A stretch of 17,325 nucleotides of DNA from Paralcaligenes sp039935015 (GCA_039935015.1 JBDTLC010000100.1:1-17325); one strand, 5' to 3'; shown: positions 7,127 through 14,124, counted from the stretch's first letter. Notes: generated from the letters alone by a model not told the origin. Program-made: numbers and translations.

Positions 7127-8350
7127 GTGGATTTTGAACCGTGGTGGTTGATTGCCGTGCCTATTCTGTTTGCTTTGGGCTGGATCGCGGCGCGCGTCGA
7201 TGTCAGGCAAATGCTCTCAGAGACACGCAATTTACCCGATTCGTATTTCAAAGGGCTTAATTTTCTATTGAACGAAGAGCCAGATCAAGCGATTGACGCC
7301 TTTGTGGAAGTGGCCAAGCTTGATCCCGAAACGACAGAACTGCACTTCGCGCTGGGCAGTCTGTTTCGGCGCCGCGGCGAAGTGGAGCGAGCCATACGTG
7401 TACATCAGAGCTTGCTATCGCGGGCCGACCTGCCGGTGGCAGATCGTGAGCACGCTCAGCACGAAATCGCCCAAGATTTTCTCAAGGCCGGGATGCTCGA
7501 TCGGGCCGAGCAAGCGTTCGAAACAGTGCAGGACACTCGTTTTGCTCTTCCCGCGATACGAGCGCTAATCCGGATTTACGAATCCGAGCATGACTGGCCG
7601 CGGGCGATCGATGCGGTCAAGCGCTTACGCGCCCTGGTCGACGAACCGGTTCCACAGCTGGTGCATTATCAGTGTGAACGCGCTCAAATGGCCATGAGTG
7701 CCAAGCCGCCTGATGTGCAGGCTGCCAGCGAAGCGCTCGATGCCGCTGATCATGCTGCGCGGGCTTTCGGCGGGCAGGCGAACGGACACGCTTGCGAAGC
7801 CAGGATAGCCATATTGCGTGCGGGCCTGGCCAAACTGAATCAAAACTCCGGGCGCGAGCGCATGTATCTGGAATCGGTGCTGACCGCTGCGCCCGAGTAC
7901 GCGGGCTTGGTAGCGGCCGACATTCTGGAGCTGTATCGTGCTGCAGGACAGCAGGTGCAGGGTCTGGAACTCCTTAAAAACCACTACGCGCGTTATCCGT
8001 CGCTGGATATGTTTAATGTGGTGTTTCGCGAGTTGCGGTTGCAGCAAGGTTATACACCTGCGTGGGCTTTTGCCCGAGAGGCCTTGCGCGCCCATCCCTC
8101 GTTGCTGGGTCTGGATCGTCTGCTCGAAGCCGAGATGGCCAGTGGCGATACGCCAGTCGCGGCGGCGGGCGCAGCGCCGGGTGCGGATTTAGGTCTGTTG
8201 CGCTCCCTGATACATAAGCACACGCAGCGTCTGGATCGTTATGCCTGCCGAGTATGCGGCTTCGAAGCACGCCATTTCTACTGGCAATGTCCGGGTTGCA
8301 ATTCCTGGGAAACCTATGAACCTCGTCGCCTCGAGGAGTTAAATAAATGA
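7127..8350 (+). CDS. lapB: Lipopolysaccharide assembly protein B (LapB/YciM), TPR plus rubredoxin-type metal site
   Basis: 407 residues from a GTG start (family N-terminus is a short membrane helix, here residues 6-22, WWLIAVPILFALGWIAA). Next come NLPDSYFKGLNFLLNEEPDQAIDAF and a series of TPR helices across about 35-350. The C-terminus has a rubredoxin-like metal knuckle, C374-x2-C377 and C388-x2-C391 (ACRVCGF / QCPGCNSW). LapB recruits FtsH to degrade LpxC, so it limits LPS synthesis at the inner membrane; both the TPR part and the metal domain are needed in E. coli. The ribosome site is only a G-run at 7115-7118. Its stop overlaps the start of the heptose kinase gene by 4 bp (ATGA 8347-8350), tying LPS control to LPS core synthesis in one transcript. 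Confidence 0.92.
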   Translation: MDFEPWWLIAVPILFALGWIAARVDVRQMLSETRNLPDSYFKGLNFLLNEEPDQAIDAFVEVAKLDPETTELHFALGSLFRRRGEVERAIRVHQSLLSRADLPVADREHAQHEIAQDFLKAGMLDRAEQAFETVQDTRFALPAIRALIRIYESEHDWPRAIDAVKRLRALVDEPVPQLVHYQCERAQMAMSAKPPDVQAASEALDAADHAARAFGGQANGHACEARIAILRAGLAKLNQNSGRERMYLESVLTAAPEYAGLVAADILELYRAAGQQVQGLELLKNHYARYPSLDMFNVVFRELRLQQGYTPAWAFAREALRAHPSLLGLDRLLEAEMASGDTPVAAAGAAPGADLGLLRSLIHKHTQRLDRYACRVCGFEARHFYWQCPGCNSWETYEPRRLEELNK

Positions 8351-9273
8351 TTTATCCGCTGGAAGCTGTTCATCGAGTCAACGTGCTGGTGGTGGGCGAC
8401 GCGATGCTGGACCGTTACTGGTTTGGCGAAGTTGACCGAATTTCTCCCGAGGCGCCGGTGCCTGTGGTGCGGGTAGCACGGCGTGAAGACCGGTTGGGTG
8501 GGGCGGCTAACGTGGCGCGCAATATTGTCTCGATGGGCGCCCGTGCGACGTTGCTCGGTGTAGTGGGCGCTGATGAGGCGGGTGAGCAGATTCAGGCACT
8601 TTCGACCGAGGCGGGCATCGCCACACGGCTGGTGACTGATGCCACTTTGCATACCACCCTGAAAATGCGAGTACTGGGGCGACAGCAGCAATTGCTGCGC
8701 ATCGATTTCGAGCAAACTCCCGCCAAGGCCAGTCTGGCGCGTGTCGAAGCCGAGTTGTCAGCCCTGGTTGCCAAGCACGATATGCTGGTGCTGTCGGATT
8801 ATGCCAAGGGCGTGCTGGGTCAGGTTGAAGCCTTGATCCGGCTTGCGCGCAACGCCGGAGTGCCGGTGCTGGTCGATCCTAAGGGGCATTTGTACAAACG
8901 CTATTTCGGCGCGACCATGATGACGCCTAATCGCGTTGAAATGCAAGAGGCGATAGGGCATTGGCAAACTGAGGAAGAGCTGACCAGCCGTGCGCAAGCC
9001 CTGCGTAGCGAGCTTGAACTTGAAGCCCTGCTGGTTACGCGGTCCGAGCAGGGCATGACTTTGTTTACTCAGAGTGGCCGTGAGCACATCGACGCTCAGG
9101 CGCACGAAGTATTCGATGTGTCGGGCGCGGGCGACACGGTATTGGCGGCGCTGGCTGTCACGCGCGCAGCAGGCCTGGATTGGGTCGATGCGGTCAAGTG
9201 GGCCAATCGCGCTGGCGGCATCGTGGTTGGGAAATTGGGAACTTCGGTGGTGACTGCAGGAGAGCTGGCATGA
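8347..9273 (+). CDS. hldA: D-glycero-beta-D-manno-heptose-7-phosphate kinase (stand-alone RfaE domain I)
   Basis: 308 residues, PfkB/ribokinase fold. It phosphorylates heptose-7-phosphate at C1, an early step of ADP-heptose synthesis for the LPS inner core. Seen: VVGDAMLDRYWFGEVDRISPEAPVPVV at the N-terminus, RLGGAANVARNI near 50-60, LSDYAKGVL near 150, DPKG near 177, and the PfkB signature DVSGAGDTV (257-265) with catalytic base D263. E. coli HldE is a kinase-adenylyltransferase fusion of about 477 residues. Here only the kinase half is present, so the adenylyltransferase (HldC) must be encoded elsewhere, as in other betaproteobacteria (rfaE1/rfaE2). It overlaps lapB and hldD by 4 bp each. 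Confidence 0.93.
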   Translation: MIYPLEAVHRVNVLVVGDAMLDRYWFGEVDRISPEAPVPVVRVARREDRLGGAANVARNIVSMGARATLLGVVGADEAGEQIQALSTEAGIATRLVTDATLHTTLKMRVLGRQQQLLRIDFEQTPAKASLARVEAELSALVAKHDMLVLSDYAKGVLGQVEALIRLARNAGVPVLVDPKGHLYKRYFGATMMTPNRVEMQEAIGHWQTEEELTSRAQALRSELELEALLVTRSEQGMTLFTQSGREHIDAQAHEVFDVSGAGDTVLAALAVTRAAGLDWVDAVKWANRAGGIVVGKLGTSVVTAGELA

Positions 9274-10265
9274 TTATTGTGACGGGAGGGGCGGGATTCA
9301 TCGGCAGCAATCTGGTGGCAGGCCTGAACCGTCTGGGCCATACCGATATTCTGGTAGTCGACGATCTGACCGAAGGCGATAAATTCGTTAATTTGCTGGG
9401 GGCCGATATTGCCGACTACTTGCATAAAGACGATTTCCGTCGGCGTGTGGCGCTCGGGCAATTGGGTCATGTCGAGGCGGTCATCCATCAGGGCGCGTGC
9501 TCCGACACGACCGAGCGCAATGGCCAATACATGCTCGATAATAATTACCGTGTCACTCTCGAGCTTTTCGAGTATTGCCAAGCGCACAAAACTCCCTTTT
9601 TATATGCCTCATCGGCTGCTGTGTATGGTGCGGGCCCCGTCTACGCGGAAAGCCGCAGCAACGAGTCGCCGCTGAATGTGTACGGGTATTCAAAATACCT
9701 GTTCGATCAGGTGCTGCGCCGCCGTTGGGCTGGACTGAAGGCGCCGGTCGTGGGCCTGCGTTATTTTAATGTCTATGGGCCCCATGAGCAGCACAAGGGG
9801 CGCATGGCGTCGGTCGCATTTCACAACATGCAGCAGTTTAAGTCCCAAGGCCATGTGCGCCTGTTTGGTGGCTGGGACGGATACGTCAACGGCGGCCAGA
9901 TGCGCGACTTTGTGTATATCGACGATGTGGTAGACGTGAATCTGCATTTTCTTCACCATCCCGAGCAATCCGGCATTTTCAATTGCGGTACGGGATGCGC
10001 CCAACCCTTCAATGATGTGGCTCAAACCGTGGTCAATAGACTGCGCGTTAAGGCGGGGCAGGCGGCACTATCGCTGCAGGAGTTGGTTGATCAGGAATTA
10101 ATACGCTACATCTCTTTTCCTGAAGATTTGAAAGGTCGTTATCAGAGCCATACCGAAGCCGATCTGGCCCAGTTGCGTGCTGCAGGCTACGAGCGGCCAT
10201 TTTGCAATGTCCAGACTGGGGTATCGGCCTATGTGGATAGGTTGGTCGATCAGCACAGCCTCTAG
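9270..10265 (+). CDS. hldD: ADP-L-glycero-D-manno-heptose 6-epimerase
   Basis: 331 residues, extended short-chain dehydrogenase fold. It turns ADP-D-glycero-D-manno-heptose into the L-glycero form used for the LPS inner core. Seen: the NADP site IIVTGGAGFIGSNLV at residues 2-16; DDLTEGDKFVNL, the HldD-specific stretch; HQGACSDTTE; the catalytic Y138-GYS-K142; and GLRYFNVYGPHEQHKGRMASV. The frame is open 30 codons further upstream inside hldA, but ATG 9270 is chosen because it gives the canonical MIIVTGG start, has AGGAGAG at 9258-9264, and overlaps the hldA stop as ATGA. No intrinsic terminator follows. Confidence 0.96.
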   Translation: MIIVTGGAGFIGSNLVAGLNRLGHTDILVVDDLTEGDKFVNLLGADIADYLHKDDFRRRVALGQLGHVEAVIHQGACSDTTERNGQYMLDNNYRVTLELFEYCQAHKTPFLYASSAAVYGAGPVYAESRSNESPLNVYGYSKYLFDQVLRRRWAGLKAPVVGLRYFNVYGPHEQHKGRMASVAFHNMQQFKSQGHVRLFGGWDGYVNGGQMRDFVYIDDVVDVNLHFLHHPEQSGIFNCGTGCAQPFNDVAQTVVNRLRVKAGQAALSLQELVDQELIRYISFPEDLKGRYQSHTEADLAQLRAAGYERPFCNVQTGVSAYVDRLVDQHSL

Positions 10266-10351
10266 CCAATCTGTTGCAGCGTAACAGTACGCATGGATGG
10301 TTTGGTGTGTAAAGGCTATCTCCGCGTGGGCGAATCTTCGATCATGGAGCT

Positions 10352-10374
10352 TATGGAAATCTTGGGTTTCCATA
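10352..10374 (+). other. Perfect 8-bp inverted repeat in the comEA leader
   Basis: TATGGAAA (10352-10359) and TTTCCATA (10367-10374) enclose seven bases, ending 15 bases before the comEA Shine-Dalgarno. A smaller hairpin, GCGTA-ACAG-TACGC, lies at 10279-10292. Either an mRNA leader fold or an operator for a dimeric regulator would look like this; neither has a T run. Confidence 0.35.
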
Positions 10375-10389
10375 TTCATTCCATTCTTC

Positions 10390-10394
10390 GGAGG
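10390..10394 (+). promoter_or_regulatory. Shine-Dalgarno deciding the comEA start
   Basis: GGAGG lies six bases before ATG 10401, one of the strongest ribosome sites in the window. It rules out the in-frame ATG at 10293 as the main start. Confidence 0.8.
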
Positions 10395-10400
10395 CTCACC

Positions 10401-10913
10401 ATGAATCCTTTCACTGAATCTACTGTGGCTCGGCCCTTGCTCGATAGGGCAGGCCATAATCCGCCTCGTCTTGCATCGCGTTCACGGCCGGCGCGGCCTT
10501 TTTGGCGGCCTGTGCTGGGCGCGATAGGACTGGCTGCAGGGCTTGCAGTATTGGGCCCTGCCTATGCCATCGATGCCAATGCCGCCACACAGGCGCAGCT
10601 TGAATCAGTGCGGGGCATAGGCCCAAAAACCGCACAAATCATTATTGAAGAACGTGTGCGAGGTGGCAAGTACGAGTCCTTCGATGACCTGTCCGAAAGG
10701 GTTAAAGGTATAGGCCCGAAAAAAGCGGCGACATTGCAGGCCGCCGGGCTAACGGTAGGAACGACCGGCGGCGCTTCGCCGATCGCTGCAGGCGTTATGC
10801 CGCTTGCTTCGGTGGGCGGGGTCAAATCACCGATGGATTCAGCGGTGTCCTCGAAGGCTTTCCCGGCCAAAAGCAAACCTGCCCAAAAGCCGGCTGGCAA
10901 GCCTGTCAAATAA
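10401..10913 (+). CDS. comEA: ComEA-like secreted helix-hairpin-helix DNA-binding protein
   Basis: 170 residues. A basic N-terminus (residues 1-37, many Arg/Pro) is followed by a hydrophobic segment (38-52, VLGAIGLAAGLAVLG) ending PAYA-IDAN, so a signal peptide cut after A56 or an N-terminal anchor. Then come two helix-hairpin-helix motifs, VRGIGPKTAQIIIEER (GIG 72-74) and VKGIGPKKAATLQ (GIG 103-105), the ComEA fold that binds double-stranded DNA without sequence specificity. The tail (about 117-170) is low-complexity Ala/Lys/Pro. In known ComEA systems the protein binds incoming DNA in the periplasm. No other competence gene is adjacent, so a role in DNA uptake is inference from the fold. 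The start is set by GGAGG at 10390. Confidence 0.82.
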   Translation: MNPFTESTVARPLLDRAGHNPPRLASRSRPARPFWRPVLGAIGLAAGLAVLGPAYAIDANAATQAQLESVRGIGPKTAQIIIEERVRGGKYESFDDLSERVKGIGPKKAATLQAAGLTVGTTGGASPIAAGVMPLASVGGVKSPMDSAVSSKAFPAKSKPAQKPAGKPVK

Positions 10914-10976
10914 GAGGCCAGGCCATCATGGCGTTGGCAGTGGTTTTGCCGATGCCGCGGTGGTTGTAGACGATTT

Positions 10977-10997
10977 TGGCACCCCTTGTGGGTGCCA
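10977..10997 (+). repeat. REP-like palindrome, copy C
   Basis: A perfect 8-bp stem TGGCACCC (10977-10984) / GGGTGCCA (10990-10997) around loop CTTGT. It lies 63 bases after comEA and 63 before the cysM promoter. It has no T run after it, so is not a standard terminator. The flank at 11008-11021 (AGGTCATTGGCGCC) recurs, inverted and one base shorter, between copies D1 and D2. Confidence 0.75.
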
Positions 10998-11060
10998 TCG
11001 TTGGCAGAGGTCATTGGCGCCCAGTGACAGTTGCAGGCTCCTCGGTTTTCGTCGGTAGCC

Positions 11061-11088
11061 CTGACATCTGTCTTGTTCGGTGTATGAT
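11061..11088 (+). promoter_or_regulatory. Sigma-70 promoter of cysM
   Basis: -35 CTGACA (11061-11066, 5 of 6), 16-bp spacer, -10 TATGAT (11083-11088, 5 of 6). Transcription should start about seven bases after the -10, which is the A of the cysM ATG at 11095. This is the best-scoring promoter I found by eye in the window. Confidence 0.65.
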
Positions 11089-11094
11089 TTCTGC

Positions 11095-12000
11095 ATGAAA
11101 AAATACCTAACTATCGAAGAGACCATAGGCGCTACGGCGCTGGTCCGTTTGCAACGAGTTCCGGGCGCCGCAGGCGAACCTCGCGGCAATGTCATTCTGG
11201 CCAAGCTAGAGGGCAATAATCCAGCCGGCTCTGTCAAGGACCGGGCGGCCCGTTCTATGATCCGGCGCGCCGAAGAGCGCGGTGACATCAAGCCCGGTGA
11301 TACGCTTATCGAAGCCACCAGCGGCAATACAGGTATTGCACTGGCAATGACGGCGGCGGTACGCGGCTACAAAATGATTTTGATCATGCCCGATAACCTG
11401 ACGCTTGAGCGGCGCGCCGCCATGACGGCCTATGGGGCACAGCTAATTCTTACCCCTGCCAAGCCAGGGGGCATGGAATACGCCCGCGATCTGGCTCTGC
11501 AAATGCAAACCGAGGGCAAAGGCAAGGTGCTTGATCAGTTTGCCAATTCGGACAACACGCTGGCTCATATTGAAACGACGGGTCCGGAGCTATGGCAGCA
11601 AACCGATGGTCAGATTACGCATTTTGTCAGCGCTATGGGGACGACGGGCACGATTATGGGTGTGGCCACTTACTTGCATTCGAAAAATCCGAAAATTCAG
11701 GTCATCGGTGCGCAGCCGGCCGAAGGGTCCCAAATTCCGGGGATTCGTAAATGGCCTGAGGCTTACCAGCCTAAAATCTATGAACCCGCCAAGGTCGATG
11801 CCTTCGAAATGATCGATCAGGCAGACGCCGAAAAGATGGCGCGCCGATTGGCGAGTGAAGAGGGTATTTTTGGCGGGATTTCCTCGGCTGGGGCCTTGGT
11901 GGCGGCCTTGCGAGTGGCCGCCCGGGTAGAAAACGCCACCATCGTGTTTATTGTGTGCGACCGTGGCGACCGCTATTTATCGACCGGTGTTTTTAACTAA
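11095..12000 (+). CDS. cysM: Cysteine synthase B (O-acetylserine sulfhydrylase, CysM)
   Basis: 301 residues (E. coli CysM 303). A PLP enzyme that makes cysteine from O-acetylserine and sulfide; CysM can also use thiosulfate. Seen: IGATALVRLQR at the N-terminus; LEGNNPAGSVKDR with Schiff-base K48; the asparagine loop EATSGNTGIALAM; the phosphate-binding loop GTTGTIMG; and GIFGGISSAGA near the end. NNPAGSVKDR favours CysM over CysK. A GTG at 11080 is in frame, but I chose ATG 11095, which gives the usual N-terminus, whereas the GTG lies inside the promoter. No Shine-Dalgarno precedes the ATG, so a leaderless mRNA is likely. It converges on mltB with 9 bp between the stops. Confidence 0.93.
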   Translation: MKKYLTIEETIGATALVRLQRVPGAAGEPRGNVILAKLEGNNPAGSVKDRAARSMIRRAEERGDIKPGDTLIEATSGNTGIALAMTAAVRGYKMILIMPDNLTLERRAAMTAYGAQLILTPAKPGGMEYARDLALQMQTEGKGKVLDQFANSDNTLAHIETTGPELWQQTDGQITHFVSAMGTTGTIMGVATYLHSKNPKIQVIGAQPAEGSQIPGIRKWPEAYQPKIYEPAKVDAFEMIDQADAEKMARRLASEEGIFGGISSAGALVAALRVAARVENATIVFIVCDRGDRYLSTGVFN

Positions 12001-12016
12001 TTCCGTTACTTAGTTA
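11994..12016. other. 7-bp inverted repeat spanning the convergent cysM/mltB stop codons
   Basis: TAACTAA (11994-12000, containing the cysM stop) and TTAGTTA (12010-12016, containing the mltB stop on the minus strand) flank nine bases. It is AT-rich with no T run on the correct side of either strand, so it is weak as a terminator. Confidence 0.35.
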
Positions 12017-13173
12017 GGCACGGGGCTTCCTACGCGTTCGGCGATGGCGGAAGCCAGGTCGGCTACTGAAGCGGCATAGAAGTAGCTGTGGTTGTAATGA
12101 GTGATGGCAAAGAAGTTAGGCGTTCCGGTACGGTATTCGTTCAGGTTGCGCGGCTCATCAATCAGGTCTACCACTCCGACAGGATATTGCTCCCAAGCGG
12201 TGTTGCGTGCGCCGGGCCTTATGGTGGCACCTTTAGCGCTAAGCTCGGGCCAGCTCAGGCTGGGCTTCAGTCCTCCATCAACCAGCGAGCCAGCACCCGC
12301 GGGAAGAATGACAGGCGCAAAAACGGGCAAGCCTGGCACCCAGCCGTGCACGCGCAAATAGTTGGCCACCGAAAGGATTGCGTCTGTGGCGTTGCCGGCC
12401 AGATCGATGTGTCCGCTGCCGTCGCCATCGACGGCGAAACGCAAAATACTGCCTGGCATGAACTGAGGCAGGCCGATTGCGCCAGCATACGAGCCCTCCA
12501 CATCCAGAGCGTTCAGTTTCTTCTCATTATCCAGCTGGATTAGATCGGCCAATTGGTCGCGAAATAGCTGGCTGCGTTCAGGGCGTGTCGAGTCCGGAAA
12601 GCGGAACCCCAGCGTGGCTAGTGCATCGAGCACGGCGAAATCGCCCGTCTGGCGTCCATAGATGGTTTCGACCCCGATAATGGCGACAATAATCGACGGA
12701 GGCACGCCATATTGGCGGCTGGCCCGGTCGAGGGCTGCGCGGTTCTCGTTCCAGAATGTGGCTCCAGCCTTGATGCGTATGGGCTCGACAAAACGTTTGC
12801 GATAGGTCACCCAGCTACGGCGCAGCCGGGTTTTCCCTGGCGTCATTAATCTGGCCACGGTCGCGTTGTAACGGGCACTTTTCAGCAGCGTTTCCACCCG
12901 GGCGAGTGGCACCTTGCGAATTTGTGCCACTTCGCGGGCGTAGGCTTGTATATCTGGCTTGAGTTGGCCACGAGCATCGACGAACCCTTCGGAGCTATTG
13001 ATTGATCTGCCCGCCTTGATGGATGGCTGTTCGCCGTTATCGCCGTGGAGCTGGGCTTGCGTTGAGGTCGGTGCCTGAGGCTGGGCCGACGATGGGGGTA
13101 TTCGGGTGGTGGCGCAACCTGCGAGCAGGGTCGTGAGCAATGTTACTTGCAATATATGGGCAGGTTTGAACAT
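12010..13173 (-). CDS. mltB: Lytic murein transglycosylase B, outer-membrane lipoprotein (MltB/Slt35 family)
   Basis: 387 residues. It starts MFKPAHILQVTLLTTLLAGC: a lipoprotein signal peptide with lipobox LAGC and lipidated C20. Residue +2 is Ala, so sorting to the outer membrane is expected. A Pro/Gln/Ser-rich linker follows (to about 60), then the transglycosylase domain: catalytic glutamate E169 in IIGVETIYGRQTGDF, then FRDQLADLIQLD, YAGAIGLPQFMPGSI and DGDGSGHIDL. It cleaves the glycan strand of murein and leaves 1,6-anhydro ends. The start ATG (13173) is set by AAGGA (13179-13183, minus strand), five bases upstream; the in-frame ATG at 13179 would overlap that site. It diverges from the deacetylase gene with 10 bp between start codons. 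Confidence 0.92.
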   Translation of the reverse strand: MFKPAHILQVTLLTTLLAGCATTRIPPSSAQPQAPTSTQAQLHGDNGEQPSIKAGRSINSSEGFVDARGQLKPDIQAYAREVAQIRKVPLARVETLLKSARYNATVARLMTPGKTRLRRSWVTYRKRFVEPIRIKAGATFWNENRAALDRASRQYGVPPSIIVAIIGVETIYGRQTGDFAVLDALATLGFRFPDSTRPERSQLFRDQLADLIQLDNEKKLNALDVEGSYAGAIGLPQFMPGSILRFAVDGDGSGHIDLAGNATDAILSVANYLRVHGWVPGLPVFAPVILPAGAGSLVDGGLKPSLSWPELSAKGATIRPGARNTAWEQYPVGVVDLIDEPRNLNEYRTGTPNFFAITHYNHSYFYAASVADLASAIAERVGSPVPN

Positions 13174-13176
13174 AAT
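13147..13176 (+). promoter_or_regulatory. Putative promoter of the deacetylase gene, inside mltB
   Basis: -35 TTGCAA (13147-13152, 4 of 6), 18-bp spacer, -10 CATAAT (13171-13176, 5 of 6). The first three bases of the -10 are the mltB start codon read on the other strand. The expected transcription start is at about 13183-13184, the A of the deacetylase ATG. Confidence 0.45.
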
Positions 13177-13183
13177 CATCCTT

Positions 13184-14113
13184 ATGCAGACCCTATATAT
13201 TACCCACCCCACTTGTCGCTTGCATGAAATGGGCCCGTTGCATCCCGAGAGTCCGCAGCGCCTGGACGCCATCAATGATCAATTGCTGGCGAACGGCCTA
13301 CTTGGCTTTCTGGATGAAAGGCAAGCCGTCAAGGCTGGCCCGAGTGATGTGTTGAGGGTGCATACGCCGAAGTATCTTAAATACCTGTGCGCTCATTCGC
13401 CCGCTGGCCCGGGTGCTTACTTTGAGCTGGATCCAGATACGCAGATGAATTCGCATACTCTGGAGGCGGCGTGGATGGCAGCGGGAGCCGGTCTGGTAGG
13501 GGTCGATGCGATTATGCGCGGCGAGGCCCGGACGGCGTTTTGTTCGGTGCGTCCACCTGGCCATCATGCGCGTCCGGACCAGGCCATGGGCTTTTGCATT
13601 TTTAATAATCTGGCCGTGGCGGTGGCCTATGCGTTGGACCGCTATGCGCTAAAGCGAGTCGCTATCATCGACTTTGATGTGCACCACGGCAATGGCACCG
13701 AAGAAATGTTTGCAGGCGATGAGCGGGTCCTGATGTGCAGTTTTTTCCAGCATCCCTTTTACCCCAATTGCGGCGCTGGGCGGGTAGCGGAAAATATGGT
13801 GAATATCCCCGTTCCGGCCTATACCAGCGGTGCCAGTTTGCGGCAATTGATGAGCGAGGTCTGGATGCCTCGATTGCGGACGTTCAAGCCCGAGTTCATT
13901 TTTGTGTCGGCCGGGTTCGATGCGCATCGCGAAGACGACATGGGGCAGTTGGACATGGTTGAATCCGACTATGCATGGATGACCGAGCAGATCGTGGCGC
14001 TGGCCGATGGAACGGCACAAGGGCGAATCGTCAGTTTTCTTGAAGGAGGCTATAACCTGTCTGCGCTCGGGCGCAGCGTCGTGGCGCATATCAAGGCATT
14101 GGCCAAGCTGTAG
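13184..14113 (+). CDS. Histone deacetylase family protein (zinc amidohydrolase)
   Basis: 309 residues, typical of bacterial class II HDAC-like proteins. Seen: the N-terminal substrate-side motif YITHPTCRLHEMGPLHPESPQRL; the catalytic H127-H128 pair in RPPGHHARPD; NNLAVAVAYAL; zinc ligands D165 and H167 in IIDFDVHHGNGTEEMF and D246 in SAGFDAHRED; and Y290 in EGGYNL. So the active site looks complete. Such enzymes remove acetyl or acetyl-like groups from lysine, polyamines or other amines; the sequence does not give the substrate. The frame is open 26 codons upstream inside mltB, but ATG 13184 gives the conserved Y-x-x-HP start. No Shine-Dalgarno precedes it (the next purine run, AGG, is 20 bases away). 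Confidence 0.9.
   Translation: MQTLYITHPTCRLHEMGPLHPESPQRLDAINDQLLANGLLGFLDERQAVKAGPSDVLRVHTPKYLKYLCAHSPAGPGAYFELDPDTQMNSHTLEAAWMAAGAGLVGVDAIMRGEARTAFCSVRPPGHHARPDQAMGFCIFNNLAVAVAYALDRYALKRVAIIDFDVHHGNGTEEMFAGDERVLMCSFFQHPFYPNCGAGRVAENMVNIPVPAYTSGASLRQLMSEVWMPRLRTFKPEFIFVSAGFDAHREDDMGQLDMVESDYAWMTEQIVALADGTAQGRIVSFLEGGYNLSALGRSVVAHIKALAKL
13197..13225 (-). promoter_or_regulatory. Weak candidate promoter of mltB, inside the deacetylase gene
   Basis: On the minus strand, ATGCAA (13225-13220, 3 of 6), 17-bp spacer, TAATAT (13202-13197, 4 of 6). It would start mltB mRNA near 13190 and leave a short leader with the AAGGA ribosome site. It is weak, but the 10-bp gap forces any mltB promoter to lie here or further into the neighbouring gene. 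Confidence 0.25.
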
Positions 14114-14115
14114 AA

Positions 14116-14124
14116 TGCTAGAAT
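14116..14124 (+). promoter_or_regulatory. Possible extended -10 promoter of etfBA
   Basis: TGCTAGAAT is an extended -10 (TGnTATAAT with one mismatch) beginning three bases after the deacetylase stop. There is no good -35 at normal spacing, which extended -10 promoters tolerate. It predicts a start near 14131 and a leader of about 110 nt before etfB. Confidence 0.4.

Noticed and set aside
9180..9269. 30-residue N-terminal extension of HldD
   Set aside because: It lies wholly inside hldA in another frame; the canonical MIIVTGG start at 9270 has a good Shine-Dalgarno and an ATGA overlap.
8347..9273. Kinase gene as a truncated or broken HldE
   Set aside because: The kinase domain is complete and ends in a coupled overlap with hldD; separate kinase and adenylyltransferase genes are normal in betaproteobacteria.
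10271..10287. Second SOS-like site CTGT-N9-ACAG between hldD and comEA
   Set aside because: The spacing is nine bases, not eight, and the flanks do not match the LexA palindrome.
10977..10997. Palindrome copy C as an intrinsic terminator of comEA
   Set aside because: The stem is good but no T run follows on either strand; membership in the repeat family explains it better.
11080..11094. GTG start for cysM
   Set aside because: It lies within the promoter, upstream of the predicted transcription start, and adds residues not typical of CysM.
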